Source of the DNA: Prionace glauca
Lineage: Eukaryota > Chordata > Chondrichthyes > Carcharhiniformes > Carcharhinidae
NCBI GenBank assembly: GCA_037974335.1
Contig: CM075760.1
Location: forward strand, 28,348,402 to 28,412,401
DNA: 64,000 nucleotides
Direction: 5' to 3'
The notes under the pieces were generated by a model that searched no databases, had not been told where the DNA came from, and worked only from the letters and a program-made list of their open reading frames with translations. The position numbers were made by a program, and so were the translations under genes. Below are positions 54,541-64,000 of this stretch, in pieces; position 1 is the first letter of the stretch; every line of letters begins with the position of its first letter.

Positions 54541-54575
54541 CTTCAAACAACATCTTCTCTTTGCAAATAACTATA

Positions 54576-55254
54576 AACCGAGTATTCCTATCTTTCTCCT
54601 GTCTGTCCTACACAGACTCCAGTTCCATGTGATGAAAATAGCCCTTCACCACCACTGAAATATCCGAGAAATCCACCCAGTTGTATTAAACCTGCAGTGG
54701 AAAGTCACCCATCCGGAGGGCAGGTTTCAGCAAGATGGTTCACAATCACCAATTAATGTTAGCTTTGTCAGTGACGCTCGCATCCAGAGATTCAATAAAA
54801 TCAGTGTAAATTGCTGCAGATTCCGGAAATCTAAAACTAAAACAGCAACAGTGCTACTCAGGATCTCAATGGGTATCATCAGAGAGAGAGAACCAGATTC
54901 GTATTTAACATCAATGCCAGGATGTAAAATCTCTTGATATAATTATGAACAGCAAGTCTGTTCTGTCCAATATCCGACCCAAATCCTCATTTGTCAAATA
55001 AAATCGCAAATTTGTTGGCCATTTATCACAACCGGGTTTGTGGGAGTTTGTGGTACGTAACTTACCTGGTTAGTTACAACATGAGAACAGCGAGTAAATT
55101 CAGCAAAGGTACCTCAGTGAGTTTTAATAACTTTGGGGCGACATGAGGTCGGGTAAAATGTTCTATACATTCAAATTCCCCCATAATTTGTAATACTTTG
55201 GAATCGCTGAGATTAATGTGAATATAATCACTGCTCTGCCTGATCATAGCAGCA
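54576..55254. other. Intergenic; a further scrap of the dispersed repeat
   Basis: 54805-54900 has TAAATTGCTGCAGATTCCGG and AACCAGATTCGTATTTAACA, related to the 58785 repeat. No D or J segment is seen after the V relic. Confidence 0.5.
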
Positions 55255-55715
55255 TAAAATCATAGAATCCCTACAGTTCAACATGGTCATTCGGTCCAAT
55301 AACTCTGCAGCGGGCTCTCCAGCAGAGCATCCTACCTAGGCAAGCTTTCATCCGATCCCGGCAACCACACATATTCACAGGCTAATCCCCCGAACCTACA
55401 CATTATTGGACACTAACAGGAAATTTAGCATAGACAATTTACATTGGGCCTGGGAAGGATGCTCTGCCGGATAGCAGACTTGATGAACCAAATGCTCTAC
55501 TTCTGCACTGTAGGGATTCTATGATTCTACTTTGCACATCATTGGGCGCTAAGGGGCAATTTATCACAGCCAATCCACCTAACCTGCACATCCTGGGACT
55601 GTGGAAGGAAACTGGAGCACTCGGAGGGAACTCACATGGATATGGGTAGAATGTGAAAACCACACACAGTCACCCAATGTTAGAATCGAACCCGCTTCCC
55701 TGTCGCCTGTGAGGG
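55255..55715 (-). mobile_element. Composite SINE: antisense copy split by a sense tail
   Basis: Antisense text at 55258-55445 and 55535-55715 (CACAGCCAATCCACCTAACC, ATCCTGGGACTGTGGAAGGA). A sense tail sits between them (AGACTTGATGAACCAAATGC, CTGCACTGTAGGGATTCTAT). Confidence 0.82.
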
Positions 55716-56480
55716 AGCAAAAATAATTGTATCTCTTCGTGATAACCACATTTTTTATTCTTCCCTCGTGTGAGTGTGATCACTATTTGTGAAGGAATAT
55801 TTCAGACATCAGATCTGTTTTTTATTTAACTTGTCGAGTTTAAACAGATTAAATCCTGAATCAGATTATCATTCAGTGGAATATCAGCCTGTTCACAGAT
55901 ACTTTATTAATTGTGACATCAGAACTTTCAGAACTAATTCTGAAATGAAATGTCTTATTTTATTGTAGTTAAGTACAGCCGGAGTTATGAATGTTCAAAA
56001 AGTTTTATTCATATTGAACCAACTGTTAAAATTCTTAAAATAAATCGCTATTTTGAGTTGAAACTGATCAATAAGTGACGGTTTATCTGGTTTTTCTGTC
56101 ATGAACATTTCATTGTAAACAGTGAGGTATTTATGTAAATAAATACAAGAATAGTAATTCCAAATGAGATTGTTGACTGACAAAAACACAACAAATATTT
56201 CCCCACCAACACAGAGCAGAAATAGAGACAATCATGCAAATCAATCAACGGATTCCAGTAATGGTTGTTTTTCAACATTATTTATTCACCAGTTATGTGA
56301 GGAAAAATATCATGATGATATCTATGTTCAGAATTAGGAAATAATCCCTCTGATCCCGAAATGTCATGACACAGAAAACACAGAACATCTCCTGTGTTTC
56401 ATCTCTTTCTCTGTCTTTCTCCTGTCTGGTTCTGCGTCTTGTCTCTCCACGATGGTTCATCGTCTTCACTCCACAGCAAA
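55716..56480. other. AT-rich, nothing recognised
   Basis: An ATGCAAAT octamer lies at 56234-56241, but no V gene follows it within range. No ORF was assigned. Confidence 0.45.
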
Positions 56481-56565
56481 AGAACATAAGAACGTAAGAA
56501 ATGGGAGCTGGAGTAGGCCATATAGCCCCTCGAGCCTGCCCCGGGCTCGATAAAATCAATGTTTG
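56481..56565 (-). mobile_element. CR1-like LINE 3' tip
   Basis: AACATAAGAACGTAAGAAAT, then GGAGTAGGCCATATAGCCCC and TCGAGCCTGCCCCGGGCTCG: the last 80 bp of a subfamily-B-like element. Confidence 0.88.
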
Positions 56566-56599
56566 CCCAATGTATTCTCTCAGCCACAGGTACAGGTTT

Positions 56600-57335
56600 C
56601 TAAAAGAATATAATTCAATAAATTGGAATCCATGACTGAGATTTATTCTAAAAGATCTCTTGAGAAATCAATGATCTTGAAATGCTTGAAACATTTTCTT
56701 CTGCACCTAACCTCGGTTCCACCTGGTGATAAGGATTCAATGTGGAATCTTTCCCTATATTTAGCCGGTGTTGTCCCTGTCCTTGGAGTATTTGACTGGA
56801 CAGAGTAGAGGAATATTTACTCTGCGTCTGAACTCATTGTTCCTGGTTTATGAATGGTTGATATATCTTTGTCAGGGAAGATTTAATCCGTATCGAATCT
56901 CTGCTGTACCTAGCCTGGGTGTGTTTTGTGGAACTGTGTGGACGGCTCTTTCCCCTATACCTAACACTAATTTAAACCTGCCTCCTGGATCTCGGAAGGA
57001 AGAGTGCAGGAGAGATTTTACATAGAAGAGTGTCCATGCTCTTTCTGCCTTAATTTTGTTTGAACAGATTTATAGACGGAGTTTCACTCTGTTTATAGAC
57101 AGTATAATGTTGTAAGAACGTTTGAATTGGATAGTTTAGAGGGAGATTCTCTTTGCATCTCACTCATGCTATTCCTGATTTAGGAGTTATTAATTTGCCA
57201 GTACAGAGGGGATTTTGCATTCTGCAGCGAACCCCATGTTACTCCTGTCCTGTAAGATTTTGATGGGAGAGTCGGCCGTCTTTACAAATTTCATGGGGAT
57301 TGAACCAGTATCTTTATATTACAGTAAATTTACCC
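56600..57335 (+). repeat. Degenerate minisatellite of about 70-bp period
   Basis: Diverged units around CCTGTCCTTGGAGTATTTGA, CAGAGTAGAGGAATATTTAC and TCTGCGTCTGAACTCATTGT. Later units keep TTTGATGGGAGAGTC and GTACAGAGGGGATTTTGCAT. No gene was seen. Confidence 0.65.
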
Positions 57336-57665
57336 TGTGTTAGCTCGTATTATGAGCCATGCCTTCGTTTATTTTCCACTGGACCCTAACTCATTCTATC
57401 TTGCATGTAGAATGTTATGTTGTCTGTCTTTGCACATAGTAAATTGGATATATTATCTGTCTGTACTAAATTAGACGCTGTCCCTGCTTATATTGTATGT
57501 CACTATGTTTCTGTTTATATTAAACGAGACATTGCCTCTGTTTATATTAATTTAGATCTCTCTCTGTTTGTATCAAAGTCGATGCAATCTTATTTCTGCA
57601 ATTGTCCATATCCGCGTTTATATTGTATTAGACATGGTCTCAGTTTTTACTGCACTGGTCAATGC
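57336..57665 (+). repeat. Degenerate minisatellite (CTGTTTATATTA-like)
   Basis: At least eight units, for example ATGTTTCTGTTTATATTAAA, ATTGCCTCTGTTTATATTAA and ATATCCGCGTTTATATTGTA, period about 30-45 bp. Confidence 0.8.
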
Positions 57666-58019
57666 CAGTAATGATTAAAGTGGCTGGGAGAACACAATTC
57701 TCTGCATCCTTCTGCAAGGACAACCTGTGTGAGGTTTTGGACACTGGAAAAGAAATCTGAAATCTACTTCTGCTGGCTGCAGTGAAAGTGGATGTCAAGT
57801 CCTGTGTAGCATTCACTGTCAATGAAGAACAAAAAAACAAAGAAAATTACAGCACAATAAAATACTGGTGATCCAATACTGCCCGTTTCTGGATCTTGCC
57901 TGATAACAATCTTTTTTATCCCAACATATTATCTCTTCTTCTCACAAAACCGTGAAGTAAAACAAACCTAATTCAAAGAGAGGCATAGTTAGTGCAGGAA
58001 CAAAATTGCCAAAGTGAAA
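57666..58019. other. Intergenic, nothing recognised
   Basis: No ORF or repeat was assigned. Confidence 0.4.
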
Positions 58020-58335
58020 TATATATCGGGTGAGTATCAAATATTACATCACCAGAGAGAATGCCGTGTGCAATGTAAACTGAGCTCTGGTCTAGCAGAG
58101 TATTAACAGAGCCAGGCTGTATTTTAATATAAACAGGGGCCTGGTTCAAGAAAATAGTAATGAGTTAGTGCCGAGTGCCACGTGGGGATGGTCAAATGCC
58201 AAATTCCAATCAGACCCATATCCCGTGAACGAAACATTTTTAAAAATAACATTGTCAAGTGAAATAAAACTGAGGCAGTGTCTCGCACAGTTTTACTGAT
58301 ATAGGAACTTCTTAGACATGAACTGAGACAGTGCT
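58020..58335 (-). repeat. Degenerate minisatellite, reverse orientation
   Basis: Units such as GCAATGTAAACTGAGCTCTG and TTTTAATATAAACAGGGGCC are complements of those at 57336-57665. Confidence 0.7.
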
Positions 58336-58780
58336 GAGTAATTAATGATACGAATAAGGAGAATATAAAAAAAAGTTCAGAAAGATCGTAATTATTTTCA
58401 CCAATTACCATCCATTTGCAATTTAATAATTTCATTCACCAGATCTCATTCATATATAATGAGGAATATATTTACAGTTACTCTGTGATAAGAAAGCGAC
58501 GTTGCCTCGGCCCCCATTTATTCCCCATTGCTAATTGCATTCAGTAAGCTGGTGGTGAACCGCCTTATTCAATTGCTGCAGAACCTGCAGTGTAGGTACA
58601 CCGACAGTGCTCTTAGGGAGGGTGTTCCTGGACTCCGACGCAGCGTAAGTAAAGGAGTGGTCCAAGAGAGGTTTGTGAGTGTCTTGGAGAGGAGTTTACA
58701 GCCGGGGTTGTTCCAATTCCCCAGTTATCATCAACTCATACAGATAAACAATTAATTCACCAATTATATTCATCAGTTTG
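58336..58780 (-). mobile_element. Old LINE-related repeat fragment
   Basis: 58505-58710: CCCCATTTATTCCCCATTGC, AATTGCTGCAGAACCTGCAG, AGGGTGTTCCTGGACTCCGA and GGAGAGGAGTTTACAGCC, homologous to 49880-50100. Loose TTCACCAATTACCATCCATT repeats flank it on both sides. Confidence 0.7.
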
Positions 58781-58784
58781 ATAA

Positions 58785-58905
58785 AAGCAAAATACTGCAG
58801 ATTCTGGAAACTGAAACAAAAATAATGAATGCTGGAAAATCTCAACGAGTCTGACAGCATCTGTGGAGAGAGAATAGAGCCAACGTTTCGAGTCAGTGTG
58901 GTTTT
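58785..58905 (+). mobile_element. Dispersed shark repeat
   Basis: AAAATACTGCAGATTCTGGA, AATGCTGGAAAATCTCAACG and AGAGCCAACGTTTCGAGTC. Complementary pieces occur at 54395-54540, 12005-12085 and about 59190-59280. Confidence 0.75.
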
Positions 58906-60019
58906 TTTTGGAAGAAATTGAAGAGGATGATGACATTGAGAAATGATGTGGGTGGACAGGGATTAGGATTTTTTTGAGAATATAGTTTCTGATTGGGATG
59001 TTGATTAGTTTAGGATGAAGAAGTTTGTTCTGATATTTGGGATCACTCTGTGAATTGATGCAGCTTATGTGAGTGTCTCGAAATAGTATCTATTATTTCT
59101 GTTATTCCCATCTCACAGGAAATTTATGCAGCTTTTCTAACACGTTGCAGGAAGCAATGATGATCTATCCATAGCAGTAGGGATACTCTGCCGAAGGGTC
59201 ATCCAGATGTGAAACAAAGTCTCTATTCTGTCTCCACAGATGTTACTGAGATTCTCCAGTATTTTCTGTTTATTTTCGGCATTTCGGCATTGATATATAA
59301 CTGTACTTTGCTTCGTATAATTTATTGATATTAAACTTTATTGACAACACATTGGCTTTTTGACACCAAGAAATAAAATCTGTCCCAGAATTCAGTGGGG
59401 AATGGAATTAATTCAGACCGAGGATATGAACAGCTAACCAGCAGCCTCTGCGCTTCATTGACAAGTCACCACCTCATCATCACACAGAAAGTCCTGATAC
59501 ATAGCTGGAGTGTGTGATGGTTTTCAAAGTGATGATATAAATGGAACAACCGGCACTTCATGTGAAGTTACTGAATCTTTAAATTCCGAATCATTATTAC
59601 ACTGTTTTGGGAAATAATGTTACACTTGTAGTTTTCCAGTGAGCTTCACAAATATTTCTGTTGCTACCTTATTTACTTTTCACCCTGTTGTCTTCACTAA
59701 TTTGGGTGAGGGTTTGTTGATTGATTTGTTGTATATGAAAGAAGCAGTATTTTATATAGTACAATCATTCCTCCTCAACCAAATCCCGCTCTCTCTTTCT
59801 GTCCTGGATATGAAGATTCAGCATCAGCAGAGAAATGAACCATCCGAACTGCAGGAAAATCTCCCCCTACTCTTCAAGAGGATCAGCTTGCTAACTCCCG
59901 AGAAACTCGGAATGTATTTCAGCCAGACACTCTGGAAGGATTGATGGACACGCATTGAATAAAGGAGTTGTTTCAATTTATGAAGTAGTCAAACACAAAT
60001 ATGGAAATGTAGAGCAGCA
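58906..60019. other. Intergenic, no gene assigned
   Basis: A scrap of the dispersed repeat lies at 59190-59280 (CCGAAGGGTCATCCAGATGT and CAGTATTTTCTGTTTATTTT). A 101-codon ORF at 59639-59944 has no domain I recognise, and its 5' half is low complexity. Confidence 0.4.
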
Positions 60020-60160
60020 TCATTCAGTCCCATTTATCAATGAATCCACCAATCCATTCAGTAATTCCTCAATCAAAATATTCAGGCATCCAACAGTCAT
60101 TCATCCATCAGTCATTCAATTGTCATTCATTCCTGTGTCAACACAGTCATACATTTATTG
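60020..60160 (+). repeat. Short degenerate repeat (TCATTCATCCATCAG-like)
   Basis: About eight loose units of 12-20 bp such as AATCCACCAATCCATTCAG and CAGTCATTCATCCATCAGTC. Confidence 0.75.
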
Positions 60161-60184
60161 TTTGTGTAGATGGTGACATCAATT

Positions 60185-61690
60185 ATTTTAATTGATCCAG
60201 TGATCCAGAGACCCAGGGCAATGATGTGAGGACAAGGATTTAAGTCGGACCGTTCCCGCAGGTAGATTTTGAATTCTATTGATAAATCTGGAATGGATAC
60301 TAATTGCGATCATTGGAACCGCTCTGATTCCCCAATGCAGGAAATCTTCCATCCCTACATTGTCTCACAAGGATATAACTGCAGACTGAAAGCAAAATAG
60401 CTGACTCTTTAATATATACAGAAGTGTCCTCGAAAACCAGTCAATTTAAGGGAATTTGGGACAGGCAAAGAGTGTTGGTCTTTCCAAACAAACATCCCAT
60501 GGAAAGATAAAAGGAAATAAAATATAAATGTGCATGCTCAAATATAACAGCATGTATCGTCTCTCTGAGCCATTTCTCAGTCTGCCTGTGATTATTTCTG
60601 TCCGTCCATCACAATATCCTGATGTGTTGGAAAAATCATCATTGTTGTTAATAGGGTGCCAGAGAAGGTAGAAAATAATCCTTTCTTTCGAGATGGGAAA
60701 ACATCATCCAGATTTATAACTTCCAAAAATTCAAGTGCCTCCAGTACTGTTGCTGGGTAGATTTGTTTATAAATTGACCTTACTGACAACATGCAGGGTT
60801 TTAAGTTGGCTTGTAGCCAAGCGGTCAGTGCTGATGAAACTGATCTTTGATCTACTGCACAAACACCCCCAGATGTTTCCTTTCAATAACTCTGAGCATT
60901 TGACAGCAGCCTGGATTGCTGCCAAATACTGTGTGGGACAGATTAGCGTGAAGCTCAATGGACAACATGGGATTCAGACATTTTAACAGTAAATGTTTAA
61001 TTCCCACAATTTAAATCGCAATCATTCTAATCAAGTATTTTCATTCAGTGTCCTGTTCATTACCTGAGTAAATATTATGTCAAACAATAAAGTGACCGGA
61101 TGATTTTTTTCATTTGTATAGTTTCCGAGTAAATTTCATTCCAATAATTAAAGTCTGTTTATTAATCACTTCATGAAATGAGAGAGAGAGATGTTGATGG
61201 GCCCAGTCCCCCAGTGAAGTAAAATCGGTGCAATGACATGAAATAATATTAAAACAACATCATAAAACTGACATGAACACCGGGGATTCCTGGAATATTC
61301 TGAAATTTCTGTATCACATTGAAACAGCAGCGTGTCTTGTACCTGATTAGCACCGTGTTCTATTGTACAGTATAATCTGATTTCTGTTATTGAAGAGTTC
61401 CTCTCATAGCTGCCAATGATTGGAGAAATGATCAGTTCATAACCTGATTCAATGTAAGATAAAACATTTATTCTTGTGATATTGTGCAATGTGCCGCAAA
61501 GCTCTGATATCCTGTATTCCCAATACCAGTGTATGTTACACAGCCGGTAACCAATAGAGTGAGTTGCAATGACCTGGATGCTGAAGGAGAACTTTAATGA
61601 TCTCAGTGTCCGTTCCGATTCATTAACTTCTCCGTCAAAAATCAATTTAATTTTATGTTTCTCTGTCAACTCACTATTTAATTATCAGGA
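60185..61690 (+). repeat. Immunoglobulin cassette flank, right copy
   Basis: Partner of 51246-52800. It begins with the SINE-like repeat (GTGATCCAGAGACCCAGGGC, 60185-60400). The rest is flank with no recognised gene, ending about 0.7 kb before the V leader. 61691-62200 shows no repeat or gene. Confidence 0.85.
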
Positions 61691-62210
61691 GGTTGGGATT
61701 CTCATTATTTTCAAAGGCCTGTCTTCGAGATTGGGGCAGTTTGAAAATATAAGGAGAAACATTGTATTGTGTGAGAGTTTCTTCTCATCTCCAAACCCAA
61801 TTTGTACAGCGAAAGCCACCAAACTGTAAATAGAATCACTTTGTATATTCTACACATTGAGTTACAGAAATCGATGGTATTTCTTCTGATAAATTGTGCT
61901 TTATTATTATAATATGGCAGAGACACGGAGTTGTTGCAAAATTCTCTAATGTTCCAAAATGTTATTTCTTCATTTTCAGATTTATTTTCTTCTTGGGGTG
62001 TGGTAATAAAATCACAGTTTTAACAATGGAATTACTTATTTAAATAAATAAATGATGAACTGTAACATCACCATCAGAAATAATGGGGACAATGCAATGA
62101 ATATTTCAGCCAAACAAATATCCCGATACAGATAAAATGTCCATTTTAATATTAATCTATTGTAAATCTGGGAGTCCATTCTGTTGGGGGTGTGGAAGGT
62201 GGGACGTGGA

Positions 62211-62254
62211 TCCAGGCGCCGCCTCCAGCAGGGAATCAACAGGCGGCGCCTGGA
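62211..62254. promoter_or_regulatory. Perfect 14-bp inverted repeat upstream of IGHV
   Basis: TCCAGGCGCCGCCT (62211-62224) and AGGCGGCGCCTGGA (62241-62254) are exact complements 16 bases apart. They lie about 120 bp before the leader ATG and just upstream of the TATA-like element. A regulatory role is inferred from position. Confidence 0.7.
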
Positions 62255-62273
62255 AAGCCGCCCCCTTCTGCCG

Positions 62274-62287
62274 GGTATTTAAATACC
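62274..62287 (+). promoter_or_regulatory. TATA-like palindrome of the IGHV promoter
   Basis: GGTATTTAAATACC is a perfect 14-bp palindrome whose core TATTTAAATA can act as a TATA box, 88 bp before the ATG. No ATGCAAAT octamer is found in the 200 bases upstream. Many elasmobranch heavy-chain V genes lack the octamer, so this fits. Confidence 0.6.
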
Positions 62288-62374
62288 GCTCACTGGGACC
62301 GGAATCCAACAGTCCGGGAGCTGGTTTGTTCACTGACTTCCTGACACAACCATTTCCCCCAAATCACCAGAAAG

Positions 62375-62858
62375 ATGAGGTCGGCCATTTCTCTCAGTTT
62401 GTTGCTGACTTTCTTATCCGGTGAGTATTTTTTTTATTATTGTTCCAATCTCTCACTGTTACTGTCTCAGTGTTAGTCTCTCTCTGGAATGTTCCAGACT
62501 CAGCAATCATTTCACTAAGATTAACCCCCGGTGTTTTTGATCTATTTTTACAGGTGTCCAGTCGGATGTTGTGTTGACCCAGCCAGAGGCAGAGACCGGG
62601 GGTCCCGGAGGTTCCCTGAAACTGACCTGTAAAACCAGCGGGTTCGATCTTGGCAGCTACTCCATGTACTGGATCCGGCAGGTTCCCGGACAGGGCCTGG
62701 AGTGGCTGGTTAGGTACTATAGTTCATCCAGCAACAACTACGCCCCATCAATTAAGGGTCGGTTTACTGCGTCCAAAGACACTTCAAACAGCATCTTCTC
62801 TTTGGACATGAGGAGCCTGAAGATTGAAGACACGGCCATCTATTACTGTGCCAGAGAC
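62375..62858 (+). CDS. IGHV: Germline immunoglobulin heavy-chain V gene
   Basis: The leader exon (62375-62420) encodes [15 protein letters not shown]. The intron has donor GTGAGT and acceptor TTTTTACAG. The V exon (62554-62858) begins with the rest of the leader (GVQS), and the mature domain starts [20 protein letters not shown] at 62565. Conserved points are Cys in LTCKTSGF, Trp in [14 protein letters not shown], a shark-type FR3 with [11 protein letters not shown] and [15 protein letters not shown], and the Cys of YYC. It is open throughout and ends at a recombination signal, so it is unrearranged. The product is the antigen-binding domain of a secreted or B-cell-surface heavy chain. IgM and IgW clusters share such V genes; the class cannot be told without the C exons. 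Confidence 0.97.
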
Positions 62859-62897
62859 CACAGCGAGAGGATCCAAGGATGGACCCGGACAAGAACC
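62859..62897 (+). promoter_or_regulatory. 23-bp-spacer recombination signal of IGHV
   Basis: Heptamer CACAGCG (62859-62865, one change from CACAGTG), spacer of exactly 23 bases (62866-62888), nonamer ACAAGAACC (62889-62897, one change from ACAAAAACC). The first three heptamer bases, critical for cleavage, are intact. Confidence 0.96.
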
Positions 62898-63244
62898 GCC
62901 CGAGAGGGAATTCCGCAACTTCATTCATAACCTGAAAGTCAGTATCTGTTTTAAATGCAATATGATCGAGAGTGGTCAGAAACAAACTATAATCGTGTTT
63001 AAAAAAAAGTAACGCAGAAAGCATTTAACAGTAAATCTTCCCAAACTCACCGATATAACTGGTGAGCTTTTCACTGACTTTATATTCATTGTAGTTTCAG
63101 CAAGTCCCACACACGATATATTACTCTTTTTAATATTTCTCATAGATTGTGTTGTATAAACAGTTGCCTACATTTTACATTAGACCAAAACGAATGATAC
63201 ATTTAAAGTGAATATTGAACAGCAGGACTGAACAGAGTGAGTGC

Positions 63245-63325
63245 AGTTTTTGTATGGGTGTGTGTCACTGTGATATACTATGGGAGTCACAGTGCTGAGA
63301 AAAGCGCCATCCTCATACAAAAACC
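63245..63325 (+). other. IGHD1: IGH D1 segment with 12- and 22-bp-spacer signals
   Basis: 5' signal: nonamer AGTTTTTGT (63245-63253), 12-bp spacer, heptamer CACTGTG (63266-63272). Coding core ATATACTATGGGAGT (63273-63287; one frame reads IYYGS). 3' signal: heptamer CACAGTG (63288-63294), 22-bp spacer, nonamer ACAAAAACC (63317-63325). The 3' heptamer and nonamer are perfect. It lies 386 bp after the V end. Spacing and signal types fit D1 of elasmobranch clusters. The stretch 62898-63244 between V and D1 holds nothing else recognised. Confidence 0.96.
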
Positions 63326-63634
63326 TCAGAAAAGGACGTTGCTTAACTTTGTGACCAATGCCATTGCCGAATGCCAAAGTAAATGAGGCTTCAAAAAAAT
63401 AATACTTAGAAACAGCATTGTTTTTTTTTAAGATGTAAAATGCTTCAATTTTATTGTTATTGATTTACACGCTGAATGTGCACAGAGAGTGTAAAAGTTT
63501 CTAACCCCCTTTATCAATATCATGACCAGTAAAAATTGAAATATCTCACTGAGTCACCCTTAACGAGCTGGAAACAGGCTTTTGAAATAGCAGTGAAATT
63601 AACTGTCTGTATTTTACAGTTAACAGTCCGCCTC

Positions 63635-63702
63635 AGTATTTGTCATGCTGTGTCTCACTGTGATTACTGGATGGCACAGCAGTTACTGTCAATACAAAAA
63701 AC
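63635..63702 (+). other. IGHD2: IGH D2 segment with 12-bp-spacer signals on both sides
   Basis: 5' signal: nonamer AGTATTTGT (63635-63643), 12-bp spacer, heptamer CACTGTG (63656-63662). Coding core ATTACTGGATGG (63663-63674). 3' signal: heptamer CACAGCA (63675-63681, last two bases differ from consensus), 12-bp spacer, nonamer ACAAAAAAC (63694-63702). The 12/12 pattern lets it join both D1 or V on the left and a 23-signal J on the right. The interval 63326-63634 shows nothing else. Confidence 0.93.
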
Positions 63703-64000
63703 CCTCAGCACTGATTGACTGAAACTGGATTAGTGTCACTTTTAAATCTCAACTGTAATCACAGTACAGTATTATTTATGTCCAGCACTGACCACATGAC
63801 AAGAATAAACATGGAAAATCTTGATAATTACTCAATTATCGATGTGTGTTTTCAACAACATGTTCACGTGTCACTCTGTGAAATATAAAACTTTAGGTCA
63901 TTTATGAATGTCAAATGATATCCAGAAATACAATTATAATTTAATGAACATTAATTGATTTTGCTTTTCCTTGGGTTTGTGAATATTTAAAATAATGGTG
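63703..64000. other. D2 to J interval, J not reached
   Basis: No CACTGTG-led J motif or WGxG coding pattern is present before the window ends. With segment spacings near 390 bp in this cluster, J is expected shortly after 64000. Confidence 0.6.

Larger units (their letters stand above)
53735..54575 (+). pseudogene. Immunoglobulin heavy V relic
   Basis: Three remnants of a V gene like that at 62375. Intron 1 (53732-53845): CAGTGTTAGGCTGCCTGTTG and CCAGTGTCAGCAATCAATTC. V exon (about 54140-54375): frame [14 protein letters not shown], a stop codon, then GSLRLSCKD and NWMVWVRPVPD, after which the frame is lost. FR3 remnant (54541-54565): ACTTCAAACAACATCTTCTC. A dispersed repeat of about 285 bp separates intron and exon, and another of about 145 bp interrupts FR3. 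Leader exon, 3' end of V and recombination signal are not found. The stretch 53400-53730 before it shows nothing recognisable. Confidence 0.92.

Noticed and set aside
56234-56241. ATGCAAAT octamer as an immunoglobulin promoter
   Set aside because: No V leader or V exon follows within a plausible distance.
59639-59944. 101-codon open frame
   Set aside because: No recognisable domain and no splice or start context that stands out; it could be chance in AT-rich DNA.
1-64000. Search for retroviral, LTR-type or Polinton-like remains
   Set aside because: All reverse transcriptase traces I saw belong to non-LTR elements of CR1-like or related type, apart from one possible Penelope-like end; no LTR pairs, capsid or envelope traces were noticed.

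Overview
The window reads as vertebrate nuclear DNA from a cartilaginous fish, most likely a shark. The strongest evidence is at the right edge. There, an unrearranged immunoglobulin heavy-chain V gene with a 23-bp-spacer recombination signal is followed within 1 kb by two D segments with the 12/22 and 12/12 spacer layout of elasmobranch V-D1-D2-J clusters. The dispersed repeats agree: tRNA-headed SINEs and CR1-like LINEs of the kind that fill shark genomes. There is no operon structure, and real coding sequence is sparse.

Layout. 1-0.7 kb: CpG-rich, promoter-like DNA with a CRE palindrome and a 33-bp unit repeated three times. 1-30 kb: an old, much duplicated tRNA array. Apparently intact genes are Val(TAC), Phe(GAA), Thr(TGT), Glu(CTC), Asn(GTT), Gly(CCC), Gln(CTG) and Leu(AAG). 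Broken or doubtful copies are Val(CAC), Lys, Arg(ACG), a Phe with a 4-nt insertion and four Glu-derived relics. Flanks of different isotypes are related to each other, so the array grew by duplication and inversion of tRNA-plus-flank cassettes. Inside it lies a two-exon GPR139-like receptor gene (6.9-8.5 kb). A second copy (25.2-28.2 kb) has lost its splice donor and is interrupted near TM7 by a CR1-like LINE that happens to be in frame. A third copy of the upstream flank alone lies at 32.9-33.6 kb. 30-50 kb: mostly degraded or nested LINEs, SINEs, an 84-bp x7 minisatellite and degenerate minisatellites, with no recognised gene. 50-64 kb: two related immunoglobulin cassettes. The left one (flank 51.4-52.8 kb, V relic 53.7-54.6 kb) is a pseudogene broken by two repeat insertions. 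The right one (flank 60.2-61.7 kb, V at 62.4-62.9 kb, D1 at 63.27 kb, D2 at 63.66 kb) looks intact, and its J and C segments should lie just beyond the window.

How the genes work together. The V, D1 and D2 segments are substrates for RAG-mediated joining; the spacer lengths permit V-D1-D2-J and V-D2-J but forbid direct V-J. The tRNA genes are independent Pol III units with internal promoters. The GPR139-like gene is a single Pol II unit. Homologies between parts of the window were found by eye, so block boundaries are approximate to tens of bases.
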